From Okibacterium fritillariae (GTDB taxonomy: Bacteria; Actinomycetota; Actinomycetes; Actinomycetales; Microbacteriaceae): a stretch of DNA of 64,000 nucleotides. The notes beneath the pieces are model-generated. The model saw only the letters and a list, made by a program, of their open reading frames with translations. It did not search any database and was not told the DNA's origin. Where the stretch lies: the NCBI RefSeq assembly GCF_900167575.1, contig NZ_FUZP01000001.1:620001-684000 (forward strand), in the 5' to 3' direction. Position 1 is the first letter of the stretch; each line of letters opens with the position of its first letter. The position numbers and the translations under genes were made by a program. Below, piece after piece: positions 9,635 to 16,990 of the stretch.

Positions 9635-10480
9635 CTACCCCTGCGGCGCGAAGCTCTGCTGCCCGAGCACCGCGAGCAGCTCGAGCTTCTGCGCGGCATC
9701 CGATCGGGGGGCGGCCGTGAGGGTCAGCAGCGTCTGGCTCTGGTCTTCGGTGAAGAGCGCCTGACAGTCGAGCTCGATGGCGCCGACCTCGGGATGCAGC
9801 AGCGTCTTGTGGTCGCTAAAGCGCGCGGCCACGTCGTGCCGCTCCCACACCTCGACGAATTCGGGGCTGATTCGCTGCAACTCGGCGAGCAGCGCCGCCG
9901 CCCGAGAGTGCGGACCCGCGGCCCCGTAGGCCACGCGCAGACTCGACACCTGCGCCCGGCTCTGACGATCCTGATCCTCGGCGGGGTAGATGTCGCGCTC
10001 GTGCGGGTCGGTGAACCAGCGGTACACGCTGCTGCGCGCGAAACCGGTCAGCCGCGAGTGATCGCCGAGCAGCGCGGCGCCGAAACGATTCTGCGCCAGC
10101 GTCTCACCGAGGCTCGACAGGATGAGCGCGGGCGTGCCCTCGAGGCGGTCGAGCACGCGCAGGAGCGCGGGTGACACGTGGGTGTCGAGCGGTGTGCGGG
10201 CGGGGGCGCTGTGCCCGGCCATCCGAAACAGGTAGTCGCGTTCGTCGGTGCTGAGTCGCAGCCCTCGTGCCAGCGCCGCCAACATCTGCTCGGATGGCTG
10301 CGGCCCCCGCGCCTGCTCCAGCCTGACGTAGTAGTCGGTGGACATGCCCGTGACCGCCGCCACCTCGTCCCGGCGCAGGCCCTCCACACGACGGCGCGGG
10401 CCGGTCGACAGCCCGACGTCTTCGGGGCGCAGCTTCGCGCGGCGCGAGCGCAGGAAGTCGGCGAGTGCGGTGCGGTCCAT
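9635..10480 (-). CDS. XRE family regulator with MmyB-like ligand-binding domain
   Basis: 281 residues. N-terminal HTH with GPRRRVEGLRRDEVAAVTGMSTDYYVRLEQARG, then a MmyB-like domain from about residue 100 (ALILSSLGETLAQNRFGAALLG, HPEVGAIELDCQAL). It has the same architecture as the regulator at 8069 and is divergent from the SDR gene at 10581, which it probably represses. The two start codons are 100 bp apart, with a GGGAC-N5-GTCCT motif between them. Confidence 0.92.
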   Translation of the reverse strand: MDRTALADFLRSRRAKLRPEDVGLSTGPRRRVEGLRRDEVAAVTGMSTDYYVRLEQARGPQPSEQMLAALARGLRLSTDERDYLFRMAGHSAPARTPLDTHVSPALLRVLDRLEGTPALILSSLGETLAQNRFGAALLGDHSRLTGFARSSVYRWFTDPHERDIYPAEDQDRQSRAQVSSLRVAYGAAGPHSRAAALLAELQRISPEFVEVWERHDVAARFSDHKTLLHPEVGAIELDCQALFTEDQSQTLLTLTAAPRSDAAQKLELLAVLGQQSFAPQG

Positions 10481-10514
10481 GAGGCCATCTTCGCGCGCGC
10501 GACGGCGAATATAC

Positions 10515-10530
10515 AGGGACCGGCAGTCCT
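10515..10530. promoter_or_regulatory. Candidate MmyB-regulator operator
   Basis: AGGGACCGGCAGTCCT lies between the divergent regulator (9635-10480) and SDR (10581-11327). The half-sites GGGAC and GTCCT match in 4 of 5 pairs when inverted. A related but wider spaced GGGAC...GTCCT occurs at the other regulator/AKR intergenic region (about 8028-8045). Binding is inferred only. Confidence 0.35.
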
Positions 10531-10580
10531 ACGACATCCGCTCTCTGCCTGGCAGCCGGCGCCCGGCGCAGAATCGAGTC

Positions 10581-11327
10581 ATGAACATCACCGACAACAC
10601 CATCTTCATTCCCGGCGCGACCTCGGGCATCGGCCTGGCCCTCGCCCTCCGCTTCCAGGCCGCGGGCAACACGGTCATCATCGGCGGTCGACGCGCGGAT
10701 GTCCTCGCCGACCTCGCCGCCCGCCACGGCTTCGACACCGTCACCCTCGACACGACCGACCCGGTCTCCGTGCTGGCCGCCCGCGACGAGGTGCTGACGC
10801 GTCACGCCGACCTCAACGTGCTCGTCGCCATGGCGGGCATCATGGCCGCCGACGACGTGCGTTCGAGCTCGTTCCTCGAGGGTGCCGAGCGCATCGTCGA
10901 TACCAACATCAACGGACCGTTGCGTCTCGTGGCCGCGTTCATCGAGCACCTGCAGACCCGTCCGGCTGCCACCCTCATGACCGTGTCGTCGGGTCTCGCG
11001 CATCTGCCGCTCGCCTTCACGCCCACCTACAACGGCACGAAGGCGTTCATCCACCAGTTCTCCGAGACCATTCGCCTGCAGCTGGCCGACACCTCGGTGC
11101 GGGTCGTCGAGCTGGTGCCGCCGGCCGTGCAGACCGAACTCATGGCGGGCAACTCGACCGACGAGAACTTCATGCCGCTCGACGAGTTCGCCGACGAGGT
11201 CATGGGCCTGATCGAGTCGCAGCCCGACGCCACCGAGATCTTGGTCGAGCGCGTGAAGTTCCTGCGCTTCGCCGAGGTCGAGGGGCGCTACGCCGAGTCG
11301 GTCCGGGCGATCAACGCGCACGCGTAG
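10581..11327 (+). CDS. Short-chain dehydrogenase/reductase (DltE-like)
   Basis: 248 residues. The Rossmann motif is PGATSGIGLALA (TGxxxGIG variant), NVLVAMAGI replaces NNAG, and the active site is Ser in TVSSGLA, then YNGTKAF (Tyr-x-x-x-Lys). The set of ADVLADLAARHG and RVVELVPPAVQTELM matches the DltE-like cytoplasmic SDR subgroup. NAD(P)-dependent redox on an unknown substrate. Divergent from the MmyB-like regulator at 9635-10480, the usual arrangement for this regulator family. Confidence 0.9.
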   Translation: MNITDNTIFIPGATSGIGLALALRFQAAGNTVIIGGRRADVLADLAARHGFDTVTLDTTDPVSVLAARDEVLTRHADLNVLVAMAGIMAADDVRSSSFLEGAERIVDTNINGPLRLVAAFIEHLQTRPAATLMTVSSGLAHLPLAFTPTYNGTKAFIHQFSETIRLQLADTSVRVVELVPPAVQTELMAGNSTDENFMPLDEFADEVMGLIESQPDATEILVERVKFLRFAEVEGRYAESVRAINAHA

Positions 11328-11336
11328 CCCGGATGT

Positions 11337-11366
11337 CGCCAGCGCGTAAGGGGGCGAGCGCTGGCG
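11337..11366. terminator. Hairpin between convergent genes
   Basis: CGCCAGCGC (11337-11345) pairs with GCGCTGGCG (11358-11366) around a 12-nt loop, between the SDR stop and the convergent rhamnose mutarotase stop. There is no T-run, as is usual in high-GC actinobacteria. Confidence 0.5.
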
Positions 11367-11424
11367 CCGGCGATGTCGCGAGGATGTGCGCGGGCGACGT
11401 CGCGGCCACGTGCGACCGAGCTTC

Positions 11425-11781
11425 CTAGTCCGCGGCGGGCAACTGATCCTCGAGGTGGAAGACCTCGGTCAGGCGCAGGAACCCCTCGTCGGGCGACACG
11501 CCGTCGAGGTCGACGAAGAACTCGCCCATCTCGGCCTGCCAGCGCGCGTTGACCTCGGTGGCGGCCATGCCGGCCTGCGCAGCCTCGAGCGAGGGGGTCT
11601 CGAAGTACCCGATCAGCAACCCGTCTGGCCTGAGGAAGAGCGAGTAGTTGTTCCAGCCCGTGGCCTTCAGCGCGGCGGCCATATCGGGCCAGATGGCGGC
11701 GTGGCGCCTCGTGTATTCGGCGATGCGCTCGGGTTTGACCTGCAGTTGGAAGCACACGCGTTCGGTGTCGGTCGTGGTCAT
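11425..11781 (-). CDS. rhaM: L-rhamnose mutarotase
   Basis: 118 residues from the ATG at 11781 (an ATG 15 bp upstream is also possible). RVCFQLQVKPERIAEYTRRHAAIWPDM, GWNNYSLFLRPDGLLIGYFE and the C-terminal LTEVFHLE are the RhaM/RhaU signature; the His in RHAAIWP and paired Trp/Tyr positions form the active site. It interconverts the anomers of L-rhamnose. It belongs with the isomerase and transporter further along, and shares with them the TGAATCGTTTCA operator, here 36 bp upstream of the start. Confidence 0.93.
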   Translation of the reverse strand: MTTTDTERVCFQLQVKPERIAEYTRRHAAIWPDMAAALKATGWNNYSLFLRPDGLLIGYFETPSLEAAQAGMAATEVNARWQAEMGEFFVDLDGVSPDEGFLRLTEVFHLEDQLPAAD

Positions 11782-11816
11782 CGGGCGTCTCCTCATCGAG
11801 TCGGATGGCGTGAACC

Positions 11817-11828
11817 TGAATCGTTTCA
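11817..11828. promoter_or_regulatory. LacI-type operator of the rhamnose mutarotase
   Basis: TGAATCGTTTCA, a near-palindrome with a central CG, identical to the sites at 13629-13640 and 18556-18567. On the minus strand it lies directly after a TAGAAT -10-like hexamer (11840-11845), so binding would block initiation or early elongation. Confidence 0.8.
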
Positions 11829-11976
11829 TGCGCGCTCCGATTCTAGCTGCGAGTGTGCTGACACGGGGGGCCGCGGCATCCGACCCCGTTGCGCCGTCGC
11901 GAGCTTTCACGGAAAGCTGGGGGAGTGGTCGACGGTGCGTCGGCCACCTCACGTGATTCAGGAAGAGGGTAGACCG

Positions 11977-12189
11977 ATGGCTGGTTTCGACGACGTTACT
12001 AAAAAGGCTCAGGAGTTTCTGAAGAGCGACAAGGTGCAAGACGCCCTCAAGGGTGAGAAGGCCGAAGAGATCAGCGACAAGATCCTCGGCGGCGTGGCCG
12101 ATGTGGCGAACAAGGTCACGGGCGGCAAGCACGCCGACAAGATCGAGGGCGCGCGCGACGCCGCCGACAAGAAGATCGGCGACCAGTAA
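11977..12189 (+). CDS. MT0933-type antitoxin-like small protein
   Basis: 70 residues, charged and helical: DDVTKKAQEFLKSDKVQDAL, then VADVANKVTGGKHADKIEGA. The TGGKHADKIE block is the signature of the small actinobacterial family PF14013 (Rv0909/MT0933 antitoxin). The start is preceded by GAAGAGGG. No partner toxin gene is adjacent: the neighbours are the rhamnose mutarotase and isomerase, both on the other strand. It may therefore act alone or have a different role; CsbD-like stress proteins look superficially similar. Confidence 0.8.
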   Translation: MAGFDDVTKKAQEFLKSDKVQDALKGEKAEEISDKILGGVADVANKVTGGKHADKIEGARDAADKKIGDQ

Positions 12190-12238
12190 CCGCCCAGGCG
12201 GAGTGCGGCTCGGGCGTCAGCGCGCTCGGGCTCGTCGG

Positions 12239-12330
12239 CTCGCGGTAACGCACAGCGTCGACTCGCGGCAGCGCACAGCGTCGCCTCGCGGCAGCGCACA
12301 GCGTTTCCCCGCGACAATGCACAGAAGGGG
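12239..12330. repeat. Four tandem copies of a 23-bp unit
   Basis: Units start at 12239, 12262, 12285 and 12308. The core is CTCGCGGCAGCGCACAGCGT; units 2 and 3 are identical over 20 bp, unit 1 differs by three bases, and unit 4 is decayed. There are no spacers, and the array lies between the small antitoxin-like gene and a strong terminator. It looks like a local tandem duplication. Confidence 0.8.
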
Positions 12331-12354
12331 CGAGCTATCGCGGCTCGCCCCTTC
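12324..12354. terminator. Bidirectional terminator hairpin
   Basis: GAAGGGGCGAGC (12324-12335) pairs perfectly with GCTCGCCCCTTC (12343-12354) across a 7-nt loop. It sits between the convergent small antitoxin-like gene and rhaI. Confidence 0.8.
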
Positions 12355-12374
12355 TCGTGTATCCGGCTCAGGGA

Positions 12375-13544
12375 CTAAGCGCCCCAGCTGGCCTGTGCGC
12401 CGCCGACGCGCTCGGCCGCGATCTTCTCCTGGTGACCCGACGCCGCATAGGCGGCCATCGGGTCGGCCGGCAGCCCGCGCGACTCGCGCCACGCGGCGAG
12501 GTCGGGGCGCACGTCGCGGTAGAAGGCGTCCATCAGAATGCCGTGGGCACCGAGCACATCGCCCGCCGCCTGGGCCGCCGACAGGGCGTCGCGGTCGATG
12601 AGCAACGCGCGGGCCGTCATCTCTTGCACGTTCAGCACCGAACGCATCTGGCCGGGGATCTTCTGCTCGATGTTGTGGCACTGGTCGAGCATGAACGCCA
12701 CGCCCGAGTCGGGTCCGAAACCGCCGCCGCGGATGACCTCGGCGAGGATGCGGAACAGCTGGAACGGGTCGGCCGCACCCACGATCAGGTCGTCGTCGGC
12801 GTAGAAGCGCGAGTTGAAGTCGAACGAGCCGAGCTTTCCGAGGCGCAGCAGCTGCGCGACGATGAACTCGATGTTGGTGCCGGGCGCGTGGTGGCCGGTG
12901 TCGAGGCACACGAGCGCTTTGTCGCCGAGCGCGACCGTGTGGGCATAGGACGTGCCCCAGTCGGGAACATCGGTGTGATAGAACGCGGGCTCGAAGAACT
13001 TGTACTCGAGCACGAGGCGCTGGTCGTCGCCGAGGCCCGCATAGATCTGCTGCAGGGAGTCGGCGAGGCGGTCCTGACGAGCGCGGATGTCATCCTGGCC
13101 CGGGTAGTTGGTGCCGTCGGCGAGCCAGATCTTCAGGTCGCGCGAGCCGGTCTGGTGCATGATGTCGATGCAGCGCAGGTGGTGGTCGATGGCCTTCTGG
13201 CGGATGACGGGGTCGGAGTGGGTGACCGAGCCGAGCTTGTAGTCGTCGTCCTGGAACGTGTTGCTGTTGACCGTTCCGAGTTCGACGCCCAGGCCGTTGG
13301 CGTATTCGCGCAGCTGGCCGAAGTCGTCGACTACGTCCCACGGGATGTGGAGGGCGACGGTGGGGGCGAGGCCCGTGAGCTCGTGCACCTTGGCGGCGTC
13401 CGCGATCTTCTCGTAGGGGTCGCGGGCGGTGCCGGGCGAGCCGAAGACGCGGAAGCGGGTGCCCGAGTTGCCGAACGCCCAGGAGGGGAGCTCGATGGCC
13501 TGCTGCGCGAGCAGCGGGGCCACGGTTTCGAACGAGGTTGTCAT
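12375..13544 (-). CDS. rhaI: L-rhamnose isomerase
   Basis: 389 residues, a TIM-barrel sugar isomerase of the RhaI (Pseudomonas stutzeri/Bacillus) type rather than E. coli RhaA. Metal-site segments are visible: LVLEYKFFEPAFYHTD (Glu), CLDTGHHAPGTNIEF (Asp, His) and GSFDFNSRFYADDDL (Asp). It converts L-rhamnose to L-rhamnulose in the cytoplasm. It has its own operator (13628-13642), separate from the transporter operon, and is bounded by hairpins on both sides (12324-12354 and 13667-13703). No rhamnulokinase or aldolase is in the window. Confidence 0.93.
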   Translation of the reverse strand: MTTSFETVAPLLAQQAIELPSWAFGNSGTRFRVFGSPGTARDPYEKIADAAKVHELTGLAPTVALHIPWDVVDDFGQLREYANGLGVELGTVNSNTFQDDDYKLGSVTHSDPVIRQKAIDHHLRCIDIMHQTGSRDLKIWLADGTNYPGQDDIRARQDRLADSLQQIYAGLGDDQRLVLEYKFFEPAFYHTDVPDWGTSYAHTVALGDKALVCLDTGHHAPGTNIEFIVAQLLRLGKLGSFDFNSRFYADDDLIVGAADPFQLFRILAEVIRGGGFGPDSGVAFMLDQCHNIEQKIPGQMRSVLNVQEMTARALLIDRDALSAAQAAGDVLGAHGILMDAFYRDVRPDLAAWRESRGLPADPMAAYAASGHQEKIAAERVGGAQASWGA

Positions 13545-13627
13545 GTGCTTCTCTCTACTGCTTGTGGCTCGTCTCGGGGGCGACAGCCGAATGTGTCGAA
13601 GCGGGGGATGCAGACATCCACCCGTTC

Positions 13628-13642
13628 TTGAATCGTTTCAAT
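13628..13642. promoter_or_regulatory. LacI-type operator of rhaI
   Basis: TTGAATCGTTTCAAT contains the same TGAATCGTTTCA core as the other two rhamnose sites. A TACGAT -10-like hexamer on the minus strand (13641-13646) overlaps its edge. It lies 84 bp upstream of the isomerase start. Confidence 0.8.
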
Positions 13643-13666
13643 CGTACCGCACGAGGGGCGGTGAAG

Positions 13667-13703
13667 ACGTCTGGCCGGCAGACCACCTCTGCCGGCCAGA
13701 CGT
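13667..13703. terminator. Terminator after the rhamnose transporter operon
   Basis: ACGTCTGGCCGGCAGA (13667-13682) pairs perfectly over 16 bp with 13688-13703; the loop is CCACC. It follows the stop of the substrate-binding protein gene (minus strand) and insulates it from the rhaI promoter. Confidence 0.85.
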
Positions 13704-13718
13704 GAGCGGGTCGACGAC

Positions 13719-14771
13719 TTAGAAGTCGAAGTCCCCGATGTTCTCCTTGTTGAAGACCGTCGGGTCGCCCAACAGCACGACGCCGTCTTCGGCGACCTCG
13801 AACGAGCCGAGCTTGCCTGCCTCGAACTTGTCGCCCGCCTTGCCCGTGATGTCACCCTTGACGAGCGCGTCGGCGGCGAAGGCGGCCAGGTAGCCGAGGT
13901 CTTCGGGGTTCCACAGCGCGAAGGCCGTGACGGTGCCATCCTCGACGAAGTCGCGCATCTGGTTCGGCGTGCCGAGGCCGGTCACAGCGACCTTGCCCTT
14001 GTATTCAGAGGTCTGCAGGTAGCGCGCGGCGGCAGCGATGCCGACCGTGGTGGGCGAGACGATGCCCTTCAGGTTCGGGTGGCTCTGCAGCAGCGCGGCC
14101 GTCTTGTCGAACGAGGTCTGGTCGTCGTCGTCGCCATAGACGGTGTCGACGAGCTTCACGTTCGGGTGGTTCGCGGCCAGGTCTTCCTTCATCAGTTCGA
14201 TCCAGGCGTTCTGGTTGGTCGCGTTGGCGGCGGCCGACAGGATGGCGATCTCGCCCGAGTCGCCGATCTGCTCCGTGATCAGGTCGACCTGGGCCTTGGC
14301 GATGCCCTCGGCGCTGGCCTGGTTGATGAAGATGTCGCGGCAGTCGGTGTTGGTGTCGGAGTCGAACGTGACGACCTTGACGTCGGCGTCGCGGGCCTCG
14401 TTGAGGGCGTCGCAGATGGCCTTCGGGTCGTTCGCCGAGACGACGAGCGCCGAGACGGCCTGCTGCGTGGCGGTGTTGATGTAGCTGACCTGGGCGTCGG
14501 GGGTCGCCTCAGAGGGGCCGACCTCCTGGAAGGTGCCGCCGAATTCCTCGACGGCGGCCTTGCCGCCCTTGGAGCTGGTGTCGAAGTAGGGGTTACCGAG
14601 GTTCTTCGGCAGGAAGGTCACGGTGACGTCGCCGCCCCCACCCTCGCCGCCGCCGCCGGAGCCACCCGTCGAACCACCCGAACAGGCGGTGGCGACGAGG
14701 GCGACGCTCACCGCGAGTGCGGCGATCGCGCTGACCCGGGCTGCACCCGAGTTACGTGTGTGAAACAACAT
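13719..14771 (-). CDS. Rhamnose-type ABC transporter substrate-binding lipoprotein
   Basis: 350 residues, starting at MLFHTRNSG with GAAAGGAAG upstream. The signal peptide ends at VATAC, giving a lipidated Cys near residue 30, followed by a Gly/Ser linker. The mature part is a periplasmic-binding-protein-like CUT2 receptor: VTVTFLPKNLGNPYFDTSSKGGKAAVEE, VVSANDPKAICDAL, VTFDSD and AVTGLGTPNQMRDFVEDG. It resembles RhaS of the rhizobial rhamnose transporter. It is the last gene of the operon, 58 bp after the second permease, and is closed by a 16-bp hairpin. Confidence 0.92.
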   Translation of the reverse strand: MLFHTRNSGAARVSAIAALAVSVALVATACSGGSTGGSGGGGEGGGGDVTVTFLPKNLGNPYFDTSSKGGKAAVEEFGGTFQEVGPSEATPDAQVSYINTATQQAVSALVVSANDPKAICDALNEARDADVKVVTFDSDTNTDCRDIFINQASAEGIAKAQVDLITEQIGDSGEIAILSAAANATNQNAWIELMKEDLAANHPNVKLVDTVYGDDDDQTSFDKTAALLQSHPNLKGIVSPTTVGIAAAARYLQTSEYKGKVAVTGLGTPNQMRDFVEDGTVTAFALWNPEDLGYLAAFAADALVKGDITGKAGDKFEAGKLGSFEVAEDGVVLLGDPTVFNKENIGDFDF

Positions 14772-14829
14772 CCTTGTTCTTCCTTTCAATGGGGTGGGTC
14801 GATGTGAGTGCATCGACAAAAAGGTGCGC

Positions 14830-15933
14830 CTACGCCTGGGCCGCGGAGACTGCTCCTCGTTTTCTCCCGCCGGGTCGCTGCCGCTTCTTGGACAGCCAGG
14901 CGAGGAAGCTTGCGGACACCACCGAGAGCACGAGCAGCACTCCCGTGATGATGTTGATGACATCCGAGGTGACGTTGGCGAGGCGCAGGGCCGAGGCCAG
15001 CACGCCGATCAACAGCACACCCGCGATCACGCCGTGCATGGCGCCGCGGCCGCCGAAGATCGAGACGCCGCCGAGCAGCACGGCCGCGATGACCTGCAGC
15101 TCGAGGCCCGTGGCGTTGTCACCGCGGGCGCTGCCGAAGCGCAGCGTGAAGTAGATGCCCGCGAAGGCCGACACGACGCCCGTGAGCACGAACAGGATGA
15201 ACTTGGTGCGGGCCACGTTGACGCCCGAGAACGAGGCGGCCTCGTCGTTCAGGCCGATCGCGAAGATGCCGCGGCCGAAGGGCGTGAAGTGCAGCAGCAC
15301 GATGAAGACGATCGCCAGCAGCACGAACGGGATCATGATGACGGGGAACGGGGAGTCGCCGATCTTGTCTTTGGCGAGGTCGGTCCAGAATTCGGGCCAG
15401 TCGGTGACGGCCGTCGTGCCGAGCAGGCCGACCGCCAGGCCGCGATAGAGCGCGAGCGTGCCGATGGTGACGGCGAGCGATGGCAGCCCCACGACCGTGA
15501 TGAGGAAGCCGTTGAGCGCTCCGCCCAGGGCGCCCGCCACGAGGGCGAAGAGCGCCGCGGCCTCGAGCGGCCAGCCGGCCTGCGTCAGGGTTCCGAGCAG
15601 CACGCTCGACAGGCCCACGATCGAGGCCACCGACAGGTCGATCTCGCCCGTGATGATGACGAGGGTCATCGGCAGCGCGATCAGCAGGATGGGCGCCACG
15701 TCGAGCAGCAGGTAGGTGATCGTGATGGGCCGGTCGAAGCCGCGCACGGTCGAGATCGCGACGACGATCACGACGAGCAGCAGGGCGATGATGGCCATCT
15801 CGCGGGTCAGCAGGATGCGTCGCCACAGGGGTGTGCCGTAGTCGCGGTAGGTGCGAACGGATGCCTGAGCATCCGCGCGCCCGGACGGGTTCAGTGACTC
15901 GGGGGTCACGGTGGTCTTCGTGGAATCAGACAT
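14830..15933 (-). CDS. Rhamnose-type ABC transporter permease 2
   Basis: 367 residues, a CUT2 permease (BPD_transp_2) with about ten membrane segments. Typical blocks: TLVIITGEIDLSVASIVGLSSV, GLPSLAVTIGTLALYRGLA, GIFAIGLNDEAASFSGV and LLGGVSIFGGRG. A 45-residue polar N-terminus precedes the first span. Its ATG overlaps the stop of the first permease by 8 bp, so the two are translationally coupled and probably form a heterodimeric channel, RhaP/RhaQ-like. Confidence 0.92.
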   Translation of the reverse strand: MSDSTKTTVTPESLNPSGRADAQASVRTYRDYGTPLWRRILLTREMAIIALLLVVIVVAISTVRGFDRPITITYLLLDVAPILLIALPMTLVIITGEIDLSVASIVGLSSVLLGTLTQAGWPLEAAALFALVAGALGGALNGFLITVVGLPSLAVTIGTLALYRGLAVGLLGTTAVTDWPEFWTDLAKDKIGDSPFPVIMIPFVLLAIVFIVLLHFTPFGRGIFAIGLNDEAASFSGVNVARTKFILFVLTGVVSAFAGIYFTLRFGSARGDNATGLELQVIAAVLLGGVSIFGGRGAMHGVIAGVLLIGVLASALRLANVTSDVINIITGVLLVLSVVSASFLAWLSKKRQRPGGRKRGAVSAAQA

Positions 15934-16990
15934 CGGTGTCGTCCCTCGCCTCGAGGAGTTTGCGGGATTGTCGGAGTGAGAGCAGGCGGTCGAGCACGAT
16001 CGCGCCGATGATGAGCACGCCGACCACGGCGCGCTGCCAGAAGTCGGGCACCCCGATGATGGGCAGGGCCCGGTTGATGGTGAGCAGCAGCACGGCGCCG
16101 AGGGCCGCGCCCCAGACGGTGCCCGAGCCGCCGAAGATGGCGACGCCACCGATGACCGCCGCGCCGACCGCGTCGAGCTCCCAGCCCGAACCGGCCTGCG
16201 AGTTGACGGTGCCGTAGCGGGCCGCGTAGAGCACGCCCGCGAGTCCGGCGAGGGCGCCCGAGGCCACGAACGCGAGCAGGATGCGACGGGTCACGCGCAG
16301 GCCGTAGAGCTTGGCGGCATCCGGGTCGCTGCCGATGGCGTAGAACTCGCGACCGCCACGCGTGTTGCGCATGTACCAGGCGGCGATGACGAGCACGATG
16401 AGCGCCAGGATGGTGAGCAGCGGAATGCTGAGGATCGAACCGGTTCCGAGGGCCAGGAACGGCTTCGGCAGGTCGGAGGCGTTGATGCGGTCGCTGCCCG
16501 CCCAGAGCACGTTGATGCCGCGGTAGGCGTAGAGCGTGCCGAGCGTGATCACGAGCGCCGGCACCTTGGCGAAGGCCACGAGCGCGCCGTTGATCAGGCC
16601 GAGGAACGCGCCGAACGCGACGCCGGCCACGAAGACGACGATGATCGGGATGCCCGGAACGTCGATGAACAGGCGGCCGGTCAGGTAGGCGGTCAGGCCG
16701 AGCGTCGAACCGACGGACAGGTCGACGCTGCGCGTGATGATCACCATGGCCTGGCCGACGGCCACGAGCACGAGGATCGAGGGCGTCAGCAGCAGGTCGC
16801 GCCAGCCGTCGGTCGAGAACACGAAGGACGGGTTCTTGGTCGTGGCGACCACGACGACCACGACGATGGCGATCAGGATGCTGGTCTCGCGGGCCTTGAA
16901 GAAGTGCCCGATGCCCGCGGTGAGAGCGTTGCCCTTCTTCGGGCCCGGGGCGTTGGTGCGCCGCGTATCGGGGGTGGCTACGGATGTCAC
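15926..16990 (-). CDS. Rhamnose-type ABC transporter permease 1
   Basis: 354 residues from a GTG at 16990 that overlaps the ATPase stop by 4 bp (GTGA), which decides the start. CUT2 blocks: AMVIITRSVDLSVGSTLGLTAY, KVPALVITLGTLYAYRGINVL, REFYAIGSDPDAAKLYGL and VIGGVAIFGGSG. Roughly ten membrane segments. It partners the permease at 14830-15933. Confidence 0.92.
   Translation of the reverse strand: MTSVATPDTRRTNAPGPKKGNALTAGIGHFFKARETSILIAIVVVVVVATTKNPSFVFSTDGWRDLLLTPSILVLVAVGQAMVIITRSVDLSVGSTLGLTAYLTGRLFIDVPGIPIIVVFVAGVAFGAFLGLINGALVAFAKVPALVITLGTLYAYRGINVLWAGSDRINASDLPKPFLALGTGSILSIPLLTILALIVLVIAAWYMRNTRGGREFYAIGSDPDAAKLYGLRVTRRILLAFVASGALAGLAGVLYAARYGTVNSQAGSGWELDAVGAAVIGGVAIFGGSGTVWGAALGAVLLLTINRALPIIGVPDFWQRAVVGVLIIGAIVLDRLLSLRQSRKLLEARDDTDV

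Noticed and set aside
9551-10174. Plus-strand gene beginning at the palindrome
   Set aside because: It is antisense to the MmyB-like regulator, low-complexity and without a family; the palindrome is explained by the minus-strand antitoxin.
12239-12330. CRISPR array
   Set aside because: Units are directly abutting with no spacers, only four copies, and no cas genes.
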